From positions 124,001 to 188,000 of the forward strand of contig BPIR01000003.1 in NCBI GenBank assembly GCA_026004215.1: DNA of 64,000 bases. Direction: 5' to 3'. The position numbers and the translations under genes were made by a program. This stretch comes from Candidatus Binatia bacterium. Its GTDB lineage: Bacteria; Desulfobacterota; Binatia; HRBIN30. A model generated the notes under the pieces. That model was not told where the DNA came from, ran no database searches, and worked only from the letters and a program-made list of their open reading frames with translations. Positions 44,648 to 53,484 of this stretch are shown in pieces (within the stretch, counting starts at the first letter, position 1; each line of letters begins with the position of its first letter).

Positions 44648-45232
44648 ATGAGCAGGACAACTTTTGGCCCGCGCGCCTGCTTCGTGCTCGCGGGCGTTCT
44701 GCCCCTCGTGAACTTCTTTGTCCCGCTTTGGGGCATTCGGCTGTACGCTCCACAGTATCCTGAGGGGATTTCCATGTACATCTGGACCCATCGCATCACC
44801 GGCCAGTTGGACTTGGTGAACGGACTCAACCACTACATCGGCATGAAGCCAATCGACCCTGCGGGAATCCCCGAACTGCGCTGGATGCCCTTGGCGGTCG
44901 TTGCCTTGTCCGCCTGGGCCTTAATGATCGCTCTCGTGCCAACGCGCGCCTTGGCTTTGCTGTGGGTCGTCGTTTATTCGTTGCTGGGTTTACTGGGTTT
45001 GGTGGACTTTTACCTTTGGGAGTACGATTACGGCCACAACCTCGATCCCACTGCTCCAATCAAAATCCCCGGCATGTCGTATCAACCCCCTTTGATCGGG
45101 AGCAAGGAGCTTTTGAATTTCACCGCAGTCTCCTTCCCGCATGTTGGCGGGGTTGCCCTAATGCTCGCGGGAGCGCTGGGAATCTGCGGCCTCTGCGTGT
45201 TGTGGCGCTCGCGGGAGGCGAAACCGCTTTAA
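44648..45232 (+). CDS. nosB: NosB-like membrane protein downstream of clade II nosZ
   Basis: The 194-residue product has four predicted membrane helices (about residues 10-28, 80-96, 100-120 and 163-185). Between the first two lies a periplasmic-type loop with RLYAPQYPEGISMYIW and GLNHYIGMKPID. A polytopic protein of this size directly after nosZ is a standard feature of clade II clusters, where it is called NosB; its biochemical job is not established. The gene lies 12 bp after nosZ. The name rests on position and topology plus the GLNHYIGM-type motif, so it is moderately certain. Confidence 0.72.
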   Translation: MSRTTFGPRACFVLAGVLPLVNFFVPLWGIRLYAPQYPEGISMYIWTHRITGQLDLVNGLNHYIGMKPIDPAGIPELRWMPLAVVALSAWALMIALVPTRALALLWVVVYSLLGLLGLVDFYLWEYDYGHNLDPTAPIKIPGMSYQPPLIGSKELLNFTAVSFPHVGGVALMLAGALGICGLCVLWRSREAKPL

Positions 45233-45257
45233 GTGAGCTCGCGGGCATGCGTAACCA

Positions 45258-45719
45258 ATGAGTTGCTTGCAGTTTGGCAGCTTCGGGAAGTGGGCGGGAC
45301 TCCTATTCCCCGTATTGATCTTGGTTCAAGGTTGCGAACCGCGTGGTCCCGTGGAGTTGTCGAGTGGGGCGGTAGAATGTGCGCAGTGTCACATGACCAT
45401 TGTAGATCCTCGCTTTGCGGCTCAGGTCCACACGGACAAAGGTCGTGTCGTGTTTTTCGACTCCATCGAATGCGCACTCCGCTTTGTCGGGCAAAATCGC
45501 ACGAGGGTGCGTACCGTGTACTTGCGAAGTTTCGGGGGCCCGCCTCGTTGGATCGAGGCCAGCGAAGCCCGGATTGCGCGCTGGGCTGGCTTTCGGAGTC
45601 CGATGGGCGGAAACCTTGCCGCCTTCGAAAGCGAACTCGAGGCACGACAATGGTTCGAGTCGAATCAGGTCGCGCCGCAAGCTTTCGAGATTCGGCAGTG
45701 GGCCGATTTCGTCGGCTAA
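45258..45719 (+). CDS. nosL: NosL copper-chaperone lipoprotein
   Basis: The 153-residue product has a lipoprotein signal ending LVQGC (Cys26). The NosL signature CAQCHMTIVDPRFAAQV (Cys41, Cys44, Met46) provides Cu(I) ligands, and FFDSIECALRFV follows. NosL delivers copper to NosDFY for building CuZ in NosZ. It is encoded between nosB and nosD, 15 bp before nosD. Confidence 0.92.
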   Translation: MSCLQFGSFGKWAGLLFPVLILVQGCEPRGPVELSSGAVECAQCHMTIVDPRFAAQVHTDKGRVVFFDSIECALRFVGQNRTRVRTVYLRSFGGPPRWIEASEARIARWAGFRSPMGGNLAAFESELEARQWFESNQVAPQAFEIRQWADFVG

Positions 45720-45734
45720 AGAGCGATCGGGCTC

Positions 45735-46955
45735 ATGCTGATGGCGACACTGCTGGCCGTGGTGACTGTGTGTAGCCAGTGCGGTTACTCCACCATTGGT
45801 CAGGCGGTCGAGTCTGCACCGGCAGGGGAGACGGTGGTGGTGAAGGCAGGAGTCTACCGCGAATTCGTGGAGGTGACCAAGCCGATCGTTTTATTGGGAG
45901 AGGGCGCGGTGCTTGACGGCGAGGGACAGCGGCCTCTGGTGCAGGTTCGTGCCGACGGCGTTCGGATCGAAGGGTTCTCGTTCGTCCGCTCGGGACGTGA
46001 CTTGCTGCGCGACACTGCGGCTCTTCGAGTAACGAACGCAAAGCATTGCGTGCTGGCCCACAACCGCTTCGAGGACAATTTCTTTGCCATCTATCTCGAA
46101 AATGCCGAGGACTGTCGGGTGGAACGCAATGTTATTCTGGGCGTACCACGCGGAGAAGGTGGTTCGGGAAATGGCATTCATGCGTGGAATTCCACGCGCC
46201 TTGCGGTGCTCGGGAACGAGGTTCGCGGCCACCGCGACGGTATCTATCTCGAGTTCACCACCGAGAGTACGTTGAGTCGCAACAAGGCAGAGGCCAATAT
46301 TCGTTACGGTTTGCACTTCATGTACTCCGACCGCAACGTCTTTGGCGACAACGTCTTCTCGAGGAATGGCGCCGGTGTGGCGGTCATGTACTCGCGCATG
46401 GTACAAATGCGCAGCAACAGGTTTGTGGATCAGGAAGGAAAAGCCGCGTACGGGCTATTGCTGAAGGAGATTTCGGACTCCTCACTGGTCCACAATCGCT
46501 TCGAGCGGAATTCGGTTGCGTTGCATGTGGACGAGAGCAACCGCAACGACATTTGTGGAAACACTTTTGTGCGGAATGGCTTGGCGGTGTCGCTCTGGGG
46601 TAGCGCCGAACAAAACCGCTTCCGGGCCAATGCGTTCGAAGGCAACTTGTTCGATGTGTACACGAATTCCCTTCAAAGTGGAGGAAATCGCTTTGAGGGG
46701 AACTATTACAGTGCATACTGGGGATATGATCGCGACCGCGACGGCTTTGGTGACGAGCCATTTCGGCCAGTGTCGTTCTCGGCGGTGTTGCTTGCCAGAT
46801 ATCCATTGGCCGGGTTCCTCGTGCGAAGCACGTTTTTCGAGTTCCTAGATTTGGCGGAGCGCCTCATCCCCAATTTTGCACCCACCGAGTTTGCTGACGA
46901 TAGGCCGCGCCTTCGCAACGACTCGGATGGGTGCCTGCCGAAAGAAAACCCGTGA
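45735..46955 (+). CDS. nosD: NosD, periplasmic copper-maturation protein with parallel beta-helix
   Basis: The 406-residue product is built of repeated beta-helix coils with NxxxGNxx turns (for example HNRFEDNFFAIYLENAEDC, GNGIHAWNST, RDGIYLEFTTES, YGLHFMYSDRNVFGDN). HFMYSDRN and GVAVMYSRMVQM are the recurrent NosD motifs. NosD binds the NosFY transporter and passes copper from NosL towards NosZ. The signal peptide is short (MATLLAVVTVCSQC); a second in-frame ATG lies six bases inside. It ends 115 bp before nosF. Confidence 0.93.
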   Translation: MLMATLLAVVTVCSQCGYSTIGQAVESAPAGETVVVKAGVYREFVEVTKPIVLLGEGAVLDGEGQRPLVQVRADGVRIEGFSFVRSGRDLLRDTAALRVTNAKHCVLAHNRFEDNFFAIYLENAEDCRVERNVILGVPRGEGGSGNGIHAWNSTRLAVLGNEVRGHRDGIYLEFTTESTLSRNKAEANIRYGLHFMYSDRNVFGDNVFSRNGAGVAVMYSRMVQMRSNRFVDQEGKAAYGLLLKEISDSSLVHNRFERNSVALHVDESNRNDICGNTFVRNGLAVSLWGSAEQNRFRANAFEGNLFDVYTNSLQSGGNRFEGNYYSAYWGYDRDRDGFGDEPFRPVSFSAVLLARYPLAGFLVRSTFFEFLDLAERLIPNFAPTEFADDRPRLRNDSDGCLPKENP

Positions 46956-47070
46956 GCCCGGGGCGGCCGGGGTGCGATAGAAACCATGACCAATTTGGCG
47001 GCGTGGGGTGGAGGTTGCGGTAGCGGTTACATTCATCCCGCCGCGCTCGGATCCAAAGAGGGGAGGTGGA

Positions 47071-47796
47071 GTGGCGAATAATCGGACCAATCGCGTGCTG
47101 GAAATCCGAGAACTGTACAAGAGCTACGGACGTACCACCGCTCTGCGGGGTGTTTCCCTGGCCGTGCACGCCGGGCAGCTCACGGCATTGGTGGGACCGA
47201 ACGCAAGCGGCAAGAGCACGTTGATGAAAACAGTTTTGGGCCTGGTCCGGCCAGACAAGGGCGAGATTCTCTGGCAAGGGTGCAGGTTACATGGGATCGA
47301 GAAATACCAGCGCCTGTTCGGTTACATGCCCCAAAACCCTCACTACCCAGGCAATTTGACACCTCGGGAAATCCTGCGCATCGTGTGTGAAATCCGCAAC
47401 CTCCGCACTCAGGAGTTCGACCGTTTCATCGAGGAATTCCGATTTTCCTCATTTCTCCATCGGCCAGTGGGCACGCTGTCGGTAGGAACCCGGCAAAAAC
47501 TGAGCGCAATCCTCGCCCTCGGAGTGAATGCTCCGGTGCTGATTCTCGACGAGCCGACCGTTGGTTTCGATCCGGTCGCGGCTGGTGTGTTTCGCCGACT
47601 GTTTTTAGACCAAAAGGCCAAGGGAACCACGATTTTGTTCGTGTCGCATTTGCTTCAGGAGGTTCAGGCGGTTGCGGATCACATTGCCTTCTTGGATGAA
47701 GGCCGTATCGTTTTTGGAGGATCGATCGCCGAGCTTCAGAGCCGTACCCAAACAAACTCGCTCGAGGAGGCCGTGCTATCTTTGTTCGACTGTTGA
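47071..47796 (+). CDS. nosF: NosF, ATPase of the NosDFY transporter
   Basis: The 241-residue ABC ATPase has Walker A GPNASGKST, Q-loop GYMPQNPHYPGNLTPREIL, signature LSVGTRQKLSAI, Walker B VLILDEPTVGFDP and switch VSHLL. With NosY it forms the membrane complex that drives copper insertion with NosD and NosL. A GTG start at 47071 is preferred, five bases after GGGAGG. The end overlaps the nosY start by four bases. Confidence 0.92.
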   Translation: MANNRTNRVLEIRELYKSYGRTTALRGVSLAVHAGQLTALVGPNASGKSTLMKTVLGLVRPDKGEILWQGCRLHGIEKYQRLFGYMPQNPHYPGNLTPREILRIVCEIRNLRTQEFDRFIEEFRFSSFLHRPVGTLSVGTRQKLSAILALGVNAPVLILDEPTVGFDPVAAGVFRRLFLDQKAKGTTILFVSHLLQEVQAVADHIAFLDEGRIVFGGSIAELQSRTQTNSLEEAVLSLFDC

Positions 47797-48518
47797 ACTA
47801 CGAGCTGCGCAATGTGTTGCGGGCCCGCTGGCTGTACCTCTATGCAGCGATGTTCTTCGCGACGAGCGCGCTGGCGGTAGCGTTTAGCGAAGGCACCGAG
47901 CGCACGTTGCTGGTTTTAGCCCACGTGAGCTTGTTGGTGATTCCATTGATCAGTGCCGTTGCCGCAGCAAACTCCACCTACGGCCGGCGAGCTTATGACG
48001 AGTTTTTGCTGACCCAGCCGGTATCGCGCGCGTCGGTGTATTTCGCCGCCGTCTTCGCTTTAGTGATTGCCTTCGCGGCCAGCGTTGTCGTGCCAGTGGC
48101 CATGGTCGTCGTGCCGGCAGGCCTCCCACTCCGCGAGACGCTGCTGGTGTTATCGGCCAATTTCGGGCTCTCCAGCGTGAGCGTGCTCGCAGGGATCGTT
48201 GTTGCAACCTGGGTGGAGGATCGGGCACGTGGGCTCGGGACCTTGCTCGTGGTGTGGTTCGTCGGCGCGTTGGTGTACGATGCCCTTCTTCTCTACGCCA
48301 TCGTGCTTTTCGAAGAATACCCGATGGAACCGTTGCTAGAAGTCGCGGTGTTGCTGAACCCGATCGACGCCGTGCGCTTGCTGTTGTACCAGGATTTGGG
48401 GCTTCGGTTCTTGCTGCCGGTCGCGGTGCCCGGTGCTGCAGTTTGGGTCTCGTTGTTCCTATGGAGCAGTTTGCTGCTGGTTGTGGGGTTCCAGGTATTC
48501 GCCCGCAAAGACTTCTGA
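47793..48518 (+). CDS. nosY: NosY, membrane subunit of the NosDFY transporter
   Basis: The 241-residue product has about six membrane helices and starts NYELRNVLRARW, the usual NosY N-terminus. The conserved YDEFLLTQPVSRASVYF and LNPIDAVRLLLYQD segments are present. The start codon is TTG, overlapping the nosF stop as TTGA, so translation is coupled. It closes the nos cluster; the next gene is convergent 28 bp away. Confidence 0.9.
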   Translation: MNYELRNVLRARWLYLYAAMFFATSALAVAFSEGTERTLLVLAHVSLLVIPLISAVAAANSTYGRRAYDEFLLTQPVSRASVYFAAVFALVIAFAASVVVPVAMVVVPAGLPLRETLLVLSANFGLSSVSVLAGIVVATWVEDRARGLGTLLVVWFVGALVYDALLLYAIVLFEEYPMEPLLEVAVLLNPIDAVRLLLYQDLGLRFLLPVAVPGAAVWVSLFLWSSLLLVVGFQVFARKDF

Positions 48519-48546
48519 TCGGTCTTCCCCGACTTCGAGGAGCGCA

Positions 48547-49032
48547 TTATGTTGCAGCCGGGCTTGCTCCGCCGCTCGCGCTGCTGGCGACGGTGGACCC
48601 GACGAACTGCCCGTAAGAGAGCTCCAGGTTGTGTCCGTCAGGATCCACGATGTACGCCCAGTAACCGACCGGCGGGCCGCTGTCGTGGGGCCCGGTAGTC
48701 TCGTACCCCATCAATCGAGCTTCGGTGACCAGTCGCTCCACCTCCTGGCGCGCGGAACAGGCGACCCCGAGATGACAAAACGTACCTCCGAGGACGTGTT
48801 CGACCTGTTGAGTTTCGATTAACACGAGTACGAAAGGGCGGGTACGATCGCTCAGCCACACCACTCGGGTTCCTGTGGCGTCGTCTCTGCGGTGATGCAC
48901 CAATTCCATCCGCGCAAAGCGGCGGTAGAAGTCGATGCTTCGATCCACATTCTGCACCGCTAAGGCCACGTGCGTGAAGCCTGCATCCACCCTCGGTTCG
49001 GCCTCCGCGACTCCTCGAGCAGGGAATTCCAT
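48547..49032 (-). CDS. VOC-superfamily (glyoxalase/dioxygenase-type) protein
   Basis: The 161-residue product has a single VOC unit pair with probable metal ligands His21 (FTHVALAV), His87 (FCHLGVAC) and Glu137 (NLELSYG). The C-terminus has the VDPDGHNLEL signature. VOC members include glyoxalase I, extradiol dioxygenases and fosfomycin-resistance enzymes; the substrate cannot be predicted here. AGGAGG lies six to seven bases before the start. A Ser/Ala-rich tail of about 18 residues follows the domain. Confidence 0.82.
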   Translation of the reverse strand: MEFPARGVAEAEPRVDAGFTHVALAVQNVDRSIDFYRRFARMELVHHRRDDATGTRVVWLSDRTRPFVLVLIETQQVEHVLGGTFCHLGVACSARQEVERLVTEARLMGYETTGPHDSGPPVGYWAYIVDPDGHNLELSYGQFVGSTVASSASGGASPAAT

Positions 49033-49108
49033 CGAAGATCCTCCTGACGGTGGCCTTAGCGTATCCGCTTACGACCCAAAATGCGCCAGCACGGGTGACA
49101 TGGCCGGC

Positions 49109-51166
49109 TCAAGGTAGGTTGCGGTCCAGGACCGTGAACGGCACGGAAACCTGGTTGTTATCGGGGTTGGGATCGTGGTTGTTCGGCAAGTATGTCTCCG
49201 CACGGAGGATAATAGTGCAGCCAGGGGCCGCAGAGCGTGTAAATCGCAGCGCGATTCGTGCGGTTCGCGACTTGCCGGTTGATAACAGAGCGCGCTGTTG
49301 GCTGCCGGCGACAAGCCGTTCGAAGTCCGGCTGGACGACCACGGTGCCAGGCGGGCAATTGCCGTCGGATGCGGAGAGCTGCACGATGTGCCCGTATCGT
49401 TCGGCGGTGGGTGAGAGGTCAGCATTTTGCACTCGCACACGCAGTGTGCGGGCCGTCTGGGTCTGCCCCTTGCGGATGGAAACTCTTTGCGGCGGCACCG
49501 GAAGGATGGCGGTGTCGTGGTCCCAATGGCTGGTCGGCGGCCAGTCCACAGCGACCTGTGTTGCCCGGCGACGCTCGTTCGCGCCGTCGCTGACCGCGAG
49601 TTCTACGGAGTAGCGGCCTGGCTCGAGATAGAGATGCCGGACGGTAAAGCCCAGCACTGTTGCAGTTCCGTCCGCAAAATCCCAGGCGTAGGTCAGAGCG
49701 TTTCCATCGGGGTCCACGGAACCGAATGCGGTGAGGCGCAACCAAGTTCCCGCGATGACGAGACGGGGCGGACCAGGATCGGGCCAAGGCGGATGATCGG
49801 GTAGCGTGGTCGAAGATTCGTGTGCGCCGATGTCGGGCGAGAGCCCATGGGTACGCGGCTGCCCGGTGACGTCCGGGCCGCCTTCGGAAAGCTGCACGCC
49901 TCGATCGATGGCTGGACTCGTTGGCCCGAGGGTATAGTACACCGCCTCGGCAAATTCTGGGTCCACGGCTAGAGTCCCGTTCGCGACCTCTGCTTGCCCC
50001 CCATAAAGGCCGGCATTGATCCCTTGACCAGAAAAGACGCTCGCGTTGCCGTTCTTTCGAACCACCAATACTGGGGCAGTAGAATCGGGACGAAACAAGA
50101 TGTTGCGCGCGCCTACGAATGTGGCGTTGCCTTCCACTTCGACGGCTTTGCTGGCTCCGGCGACGATCGAGTTGGACATTCGCACGGTGTATGGGCTCTG
50201 GGTAAACGCAGCGAGAGGAGAACGAACGAGTAGTCCCGTGCCAGCATTGTCGGCTACGGTGAGATGTCGAAAATCGAAAAACGCCCCGTCCGGTGATACG
50301 GAAGTTGTCGAAACTCCCGTGTGATTGCGTGCAACAACCGAGCTTTCCATGCGGCTGCCCCGAAAAAGCTTGACCCCGGCGCAACCGTTGTCGAGGGCCC
50401 AGCTTTGTTCGATGGACACATCGGAGGCCGCGATGTCGAACCCATCTTCTCCATTGCCGATGGCGCGACACCGCACGCAACGAAAGGTCGTTACATCGGG
50501 TTCGACGGAGAAACCGTCAGCGTTTCCATCGCAGCCGAGGCCATCGTCGTTATGGATCGAGTCGGTGTCGCGGATGACCACGTTTCGACTGCCTTGGTAA
50601 ACTCGGATGCCTGTGACACTGTTGCCTTCGATGAGACTCGCTAGGAGTTGCACGTTTTCTGCTCCGGCAATCCACAGGCCGGCTCGGTTTCCGTGAACAT
50701 GGAGCCGCGCCAGGGCGATGTCATGAACCCCGGACCGCAGAAAAATCGTTTCGTGGAATCCCCCGCGAACTTCGAACCCCTCGATTGCTACGTAGGCGGA
50801 GCCGGGGCGTAAGTCGAACGCGGAAAGGCTTTGCAGCGGATCGGGAGATTCCAGTGTGGCTCCGGGCTGGCCCGCAATCCGAATCGGGTTCTCCTGGGTG
50901 CCTGCTCGGGTGATGGTGACGGATTCTCGATAAAGACCGGGCTGCACGACCACCACGTCGCCAGCCATGGCCTGGTTGACCGCAAACTGAATTGTTCTCC
51001 ATGGCCGTTCGAGATCGCCCGTTGCAGTGTCGTCACCGGAGGGTGCGACGTAGAAAGTCGCCGCTCGCGCTGCCCCATGAACAAGGAGGCTTGCGCCCAG
51101 AGCGAAGGTGAACACGAAACGAATACCCGCCGTTAGCATCGTGAGGCGGAGAAGAGCGAAACCCAT
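49109..51166 (-). CDS. Secreted right-handed beta-helix protein with PKD domain
   Basis: The 685-residue product has a signal peptide ending near GAARA, then the start TFYVAPSGDDTATGDLERPWRTIQFAV typical of secreted parallel beta-helix (DUF1565/NosD-like) proteins. Beta-helix coils continue to about residue 430. A PKD-like domain (about 445-535) shows the signature FGSVDPDGNALTYAWDFADG and YLEPGRYSVELAVSDG. A C-terminal beta-sandwich of about 130 residues follows. It is likely extracellular and carbohydrate-related or adhesive; no catalytic residues are recognised. The start may instead be the inner ATG at 51139, which begins the signal peptide. Confidence 0.78.
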   Translation of the reverse strand: MGFALLRLTMLTAGIRFVFTFALGASLLVHGAARAATFYVAPSGDDTATGDLERPWRTIQFAVNQAMAGDVVVVQPGLYRESVTITRAGTQENPIRIAGQPGATLESPDPLQSLSAFDLRPGSAYVAIEGFEVRGGFHETIFLRSGVHDIALARLHVHGNRAGLWIAGAENVQLLASLIEGNSVTGIRVYQGSRNVVIRDTDSIHNDDGLGCDGNADGFSVEPDVTTFRCVRCRAIGNGEDGFDIAASDVSIEQSWALDNGCAGVKLFRGSRMESSVVARNHTGVSTTSVSPDGAFFDFRHLTVADNAGTGLLVRSPLAAFTQSPYTVRMSNSIVAGASKAVEVEGNATFVGARNILFRPDSTAPVLVVRKNGNASVFSGQGINAGLYGGQAEVANGTLAVDPEFAEAVYYTLGPTSPAIDRGVQLSEGGPDVTGQPRTHGLSPDIGAHESSTTLPDHPPWPDPGPPRLVIAGTWLRLTAFGSVDPDGNALTYAWDFADGTATVLGFTVRHLYLEPGRYSVELAVSDGANERRRATQVAVDWPPTSHWDHDTAILPVPPQRVSIRKGQTQTARTLRVRVQNADLSPTAERYGHIVQLSASDGNCPPGTVVVQPDFERLVAGSQQRALLSTGKSRTARIALRFTRSAAPGCTIILRAETYLPNNHDPNPDNNQVSVPFTVLDRNLP

Positions 51167-51372
51167 GCCGCTCGCACGGCTGTTGACTCTGGTTCACCGA
51201 CGGGTCACAGCGGAATAGCGGCAGTGTCACGGAACCGCCGAAGCGGGACGAGGCACGGGCACGGACGTAACGTGCGGGCCCAATGAGGCGAAAGGCGGCG
51301 TACTCCCGTCCGCTCGGTGGGGATAAGCCGTTGCAAGAGACGAGGTTTGTTGTGATCCGGATCGCTCCGCCG

Positions 51373-51843
51373 TCACTCGCTCGAGCCGGCCGGCCGAGTC
51401 ACCGGCTGCCCGCCCAGCTCGGTGCCTGGTTCGAGACATAAAAGTCGAACGCGCCCCGTGGCAATGACTTGGCCTTGGGCATCCCGTGCGGTTGCTTCCC
51501 AGAGCTGCGTGCGACGACCGCGGGTAATCGGTTTGGCTGTGACGCGAATAGTTCCCGAGCGCACCGCGCGAATGAAGCTCGTGTGATTTTCGACACCCAC
51601 AACGGCTTGGCCCCGCTCGAGGGCGTCCAAACCAGCCCCAGTGGAGCACGCAGTTTCGATCGTAGCGCAGTGCATCCCGCCGTGCACAATCCCGTACGGC
51701 TGCAGGTGGCGCTCCTCCACATCGTATTCGAGCACAACCTCGTCTCGAGAAGCCGAGACGAAGCGGACCCCCATAAAGCGATCGAACCCGCTCGTGAGCG
51801 GACCGTTCCGGATCGGATCGTTTCGTGTTCCTCCCTCGTTCAT
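51373..51843 (-). CDS. PaaI-type hotdog-fold thioesterase
   Basis: The 156-residue product carries the hotdog motif YGIVHGGMHCATIETACST, with the HGG loop and the downstream Glu that activates water in PaaI-type acyl-CoA thioesterases. VVGVENHTSFIRAVRSGTI is the partner strand. Likely substrates are aromatic or short-chain acyl-CoAs. There is no clear ribosome-binding site. The 206 bases between this gene's end and the upstream beta-helix gene start hold nothing recognisable. Confidence 0.82.
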   Translation of the reverse strand: MNEGGTRNDPIRNGPLTSGFDRFMGVRFVSASRDEVVLEYDVEERHLQPYGIVHGGMHCATIETACSTGAGLDALERGQAVVGVENHTSFIRAVRSGTIRVTAKPITRGRRTQLWEATARDAQGQVIATGRVRLLCLEPGTELGGQPVTRPAGSSE

Positions 51844-51965
51844 AAATTGTCGCTATACCGAAAAACATTTCTGGGTCTAGCACTGCCGGCGGATGCGCTT
51901 CGGCGTGGGTGCGCTATACGGCCGGCACGCTCGATGAGGTCTCGGGCCGCACGGAGGTCAAGTGC

Positions 51966-53471
51966 ATGCATCGGTCGAAAAACATGGCGTTGGGCTTGGT
52001 GGTGTGTTCGCTGCTCTGGGGCCCCGGAGCCTTTGGATTCGGATTCGGGGATGTGGTGGAACGGGCGCGGCTGCTGGCGCAAGAGAGCTACCGCGACACG
52101 AAGGAGCAGGTGCCGCAGTGGATGCTCGACATGACCTACGACGAGTGGCGTGATATTCGCTTTCGGCCGGAGCGTTCGCTCTGGCGCGACCAGAACTTGC
52201 CATTTGAAGTGCAGTTCTTTCACCTCGGGCTTTACTATCCGCGGCCGGTTTCCGTGAACGTCGTCGACGCGGGGCGGGTAGAACACGTGCGTTTTGCCCC
52301 CGCATTATTCGATTACGGCAAGAACCAGTTTGCAGATCGAATCCCCGAAGATGTTGGATTTGCAGGGTTCCGCGTGCACTATCCGATCAAGACTCCGTCG
52401 TACAAGGACGAAGTCATCGTGTTTCTCGGGGCGAGCTATTTCCGAGCTTTGGGCCGGGACCAAATTTACGGTTTGTCCGCGCGCGGCTTGGCCATCAACA
52501 CCGTGGAGCCTGAAGGCGAGGAATTCCCCTATTTCACGGAATTTTGGTTACTGCGCCCGGCGAGTGACGCGACCACGTTGACCATTTTCGCACTCATGGA
52601 CAGCCCCAGCGTGACCGGTGCTTATCAGTTCTTCGTCGTTCCCGGGGTCCAGACGCGCGTGGATATCGAAGCCCATCTGTTCTTTCGGGAAGCGGTCAAG
52701 AAGGTCGGGTTCGCTCCGCTGACGAGCATGTTTTTCCACGGCGAAAACACGCCGCGGTGCTTCAATGATTTTCGCCCGGAGGTACACGATTCCGACGGTT
52801 TGCTCTTGTTCAGCCGAACCGGCGAGTGGTTATGGCGCCCGCTGGACAATCCGAAGTCCATTCACGTCAGTGCTTTTCAACTTCCGAATCCTCGCGGGTT
52901 TGGTTTGCTCCAGCGAGATCGAGATTTTGAGCACTATCAGGACCTGGAGGCGCGCTCCGAGCTGCGCCCCAGTGCGTGGCAAGAAGTGTACGGCAACTGG
53001 GGCGAAGGCTGGGTGGAGCTTGTGGAGTTGCCTACAGATTCGGACATCCACGACAACATCGTCGCGTACTGGAGGCCACGGCAGCCTCCCGGCAAGGGTG
53101 ATCAAGTGCAACTCCGCTACACGCTATTTTGGTACGGAGACGATCCGACTCGCCCCCCGGGAGGGCGTGTCATCGCCACGCGGCAGGAGCGCACCAAGGA
53201 GGGTTTCCAAAGATTCGTGGTCGATTTTGGGAGCCCGACGCTGGAGCGGTTGGAAGCCACAGAGCCTCCGGAGGGCGTAGTTACCGTTGCCTCGGGACCG
53301 GATACGGGCGAAATTGTCGAGCAGCATCTGATAAAAAATCCGGTGAACCGTACTTGGCGCCTGGGCTTCCAAGTACGGCCGGCGGGTACACGTCCCGTCG
53401 AACTGCGGGCATTTTTGCGTCGTGGAAATGATGTGTTGACGGAAACGTGGTCGTATACGCACTTGCCGTGA
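51966..53471 (+). CDS. opgG: OpgG/MdoG-family periplasmic glucan biosynthesis protein
   Basis: The 501-residue product has a signal peptide (ALGLVVCSLLWGPGAFGFGF) and the OpgG fold: AQESYRDTKEQVPQWMLDMTYDEWRDIRF, FQVQFFHLG-like FEVQFFHLGLYY, YGLSARGLAINTVEPEGEEFPYF and LTSMFFHGENTPR. The last contains the conserved catalytic-site region of glucan-modifying proteins. OpgG helps build branched periplasmic glucans from the backbone made by OpgH, which is not encoded here. GGAGG lies eight bases before the start at 51966. Confidence 0.9.
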   Translation: MHRSKNMALGLVVCSLLWGPGAFGFGFGDVVERARLLAQESYRDTKEQVPQWMLDMTYDEWRDIRFRPERSLWRDQNLPFEVQFFHLGLYYPRPVSVNVVDAGRVEHVRFAPALFDYGKNQFADRIPEDVGFAGFRVHYPIKTPSYKDEVIVFLGASYFRALGRDQIYGLSARGLAINTVEPEGEEFPYFTEFWLLRPASDATTLTIFALMDSPSVTGAYQFFVVPGVQTRVDIEAHLFFREAVKKVGFAPLTSMFFHGENTPRCFNDFRPEVHDSDGLLLFSRTGEWLWRPLDNPKSIHVSAFQLPNPRGFGLLQRDRDFEHYQDLEARSELRPSAWQEVYGNWGEGWVELVELPTDSDIHDNIVAYWRPRQPPGKGDQVQLRYTLFWYGDDPTRPPGGRVIATRQERTKEGFQRFVVDFGSPTLERLEATEPPEGVVTVASGPDTGEIVEQHLIKNPVNRTWRLGFQVRPAGTRPVELRAFLRRGNDVLTETWSYTHLP

Positions 53472-53484
53472 GAGGCCTCGGGCC

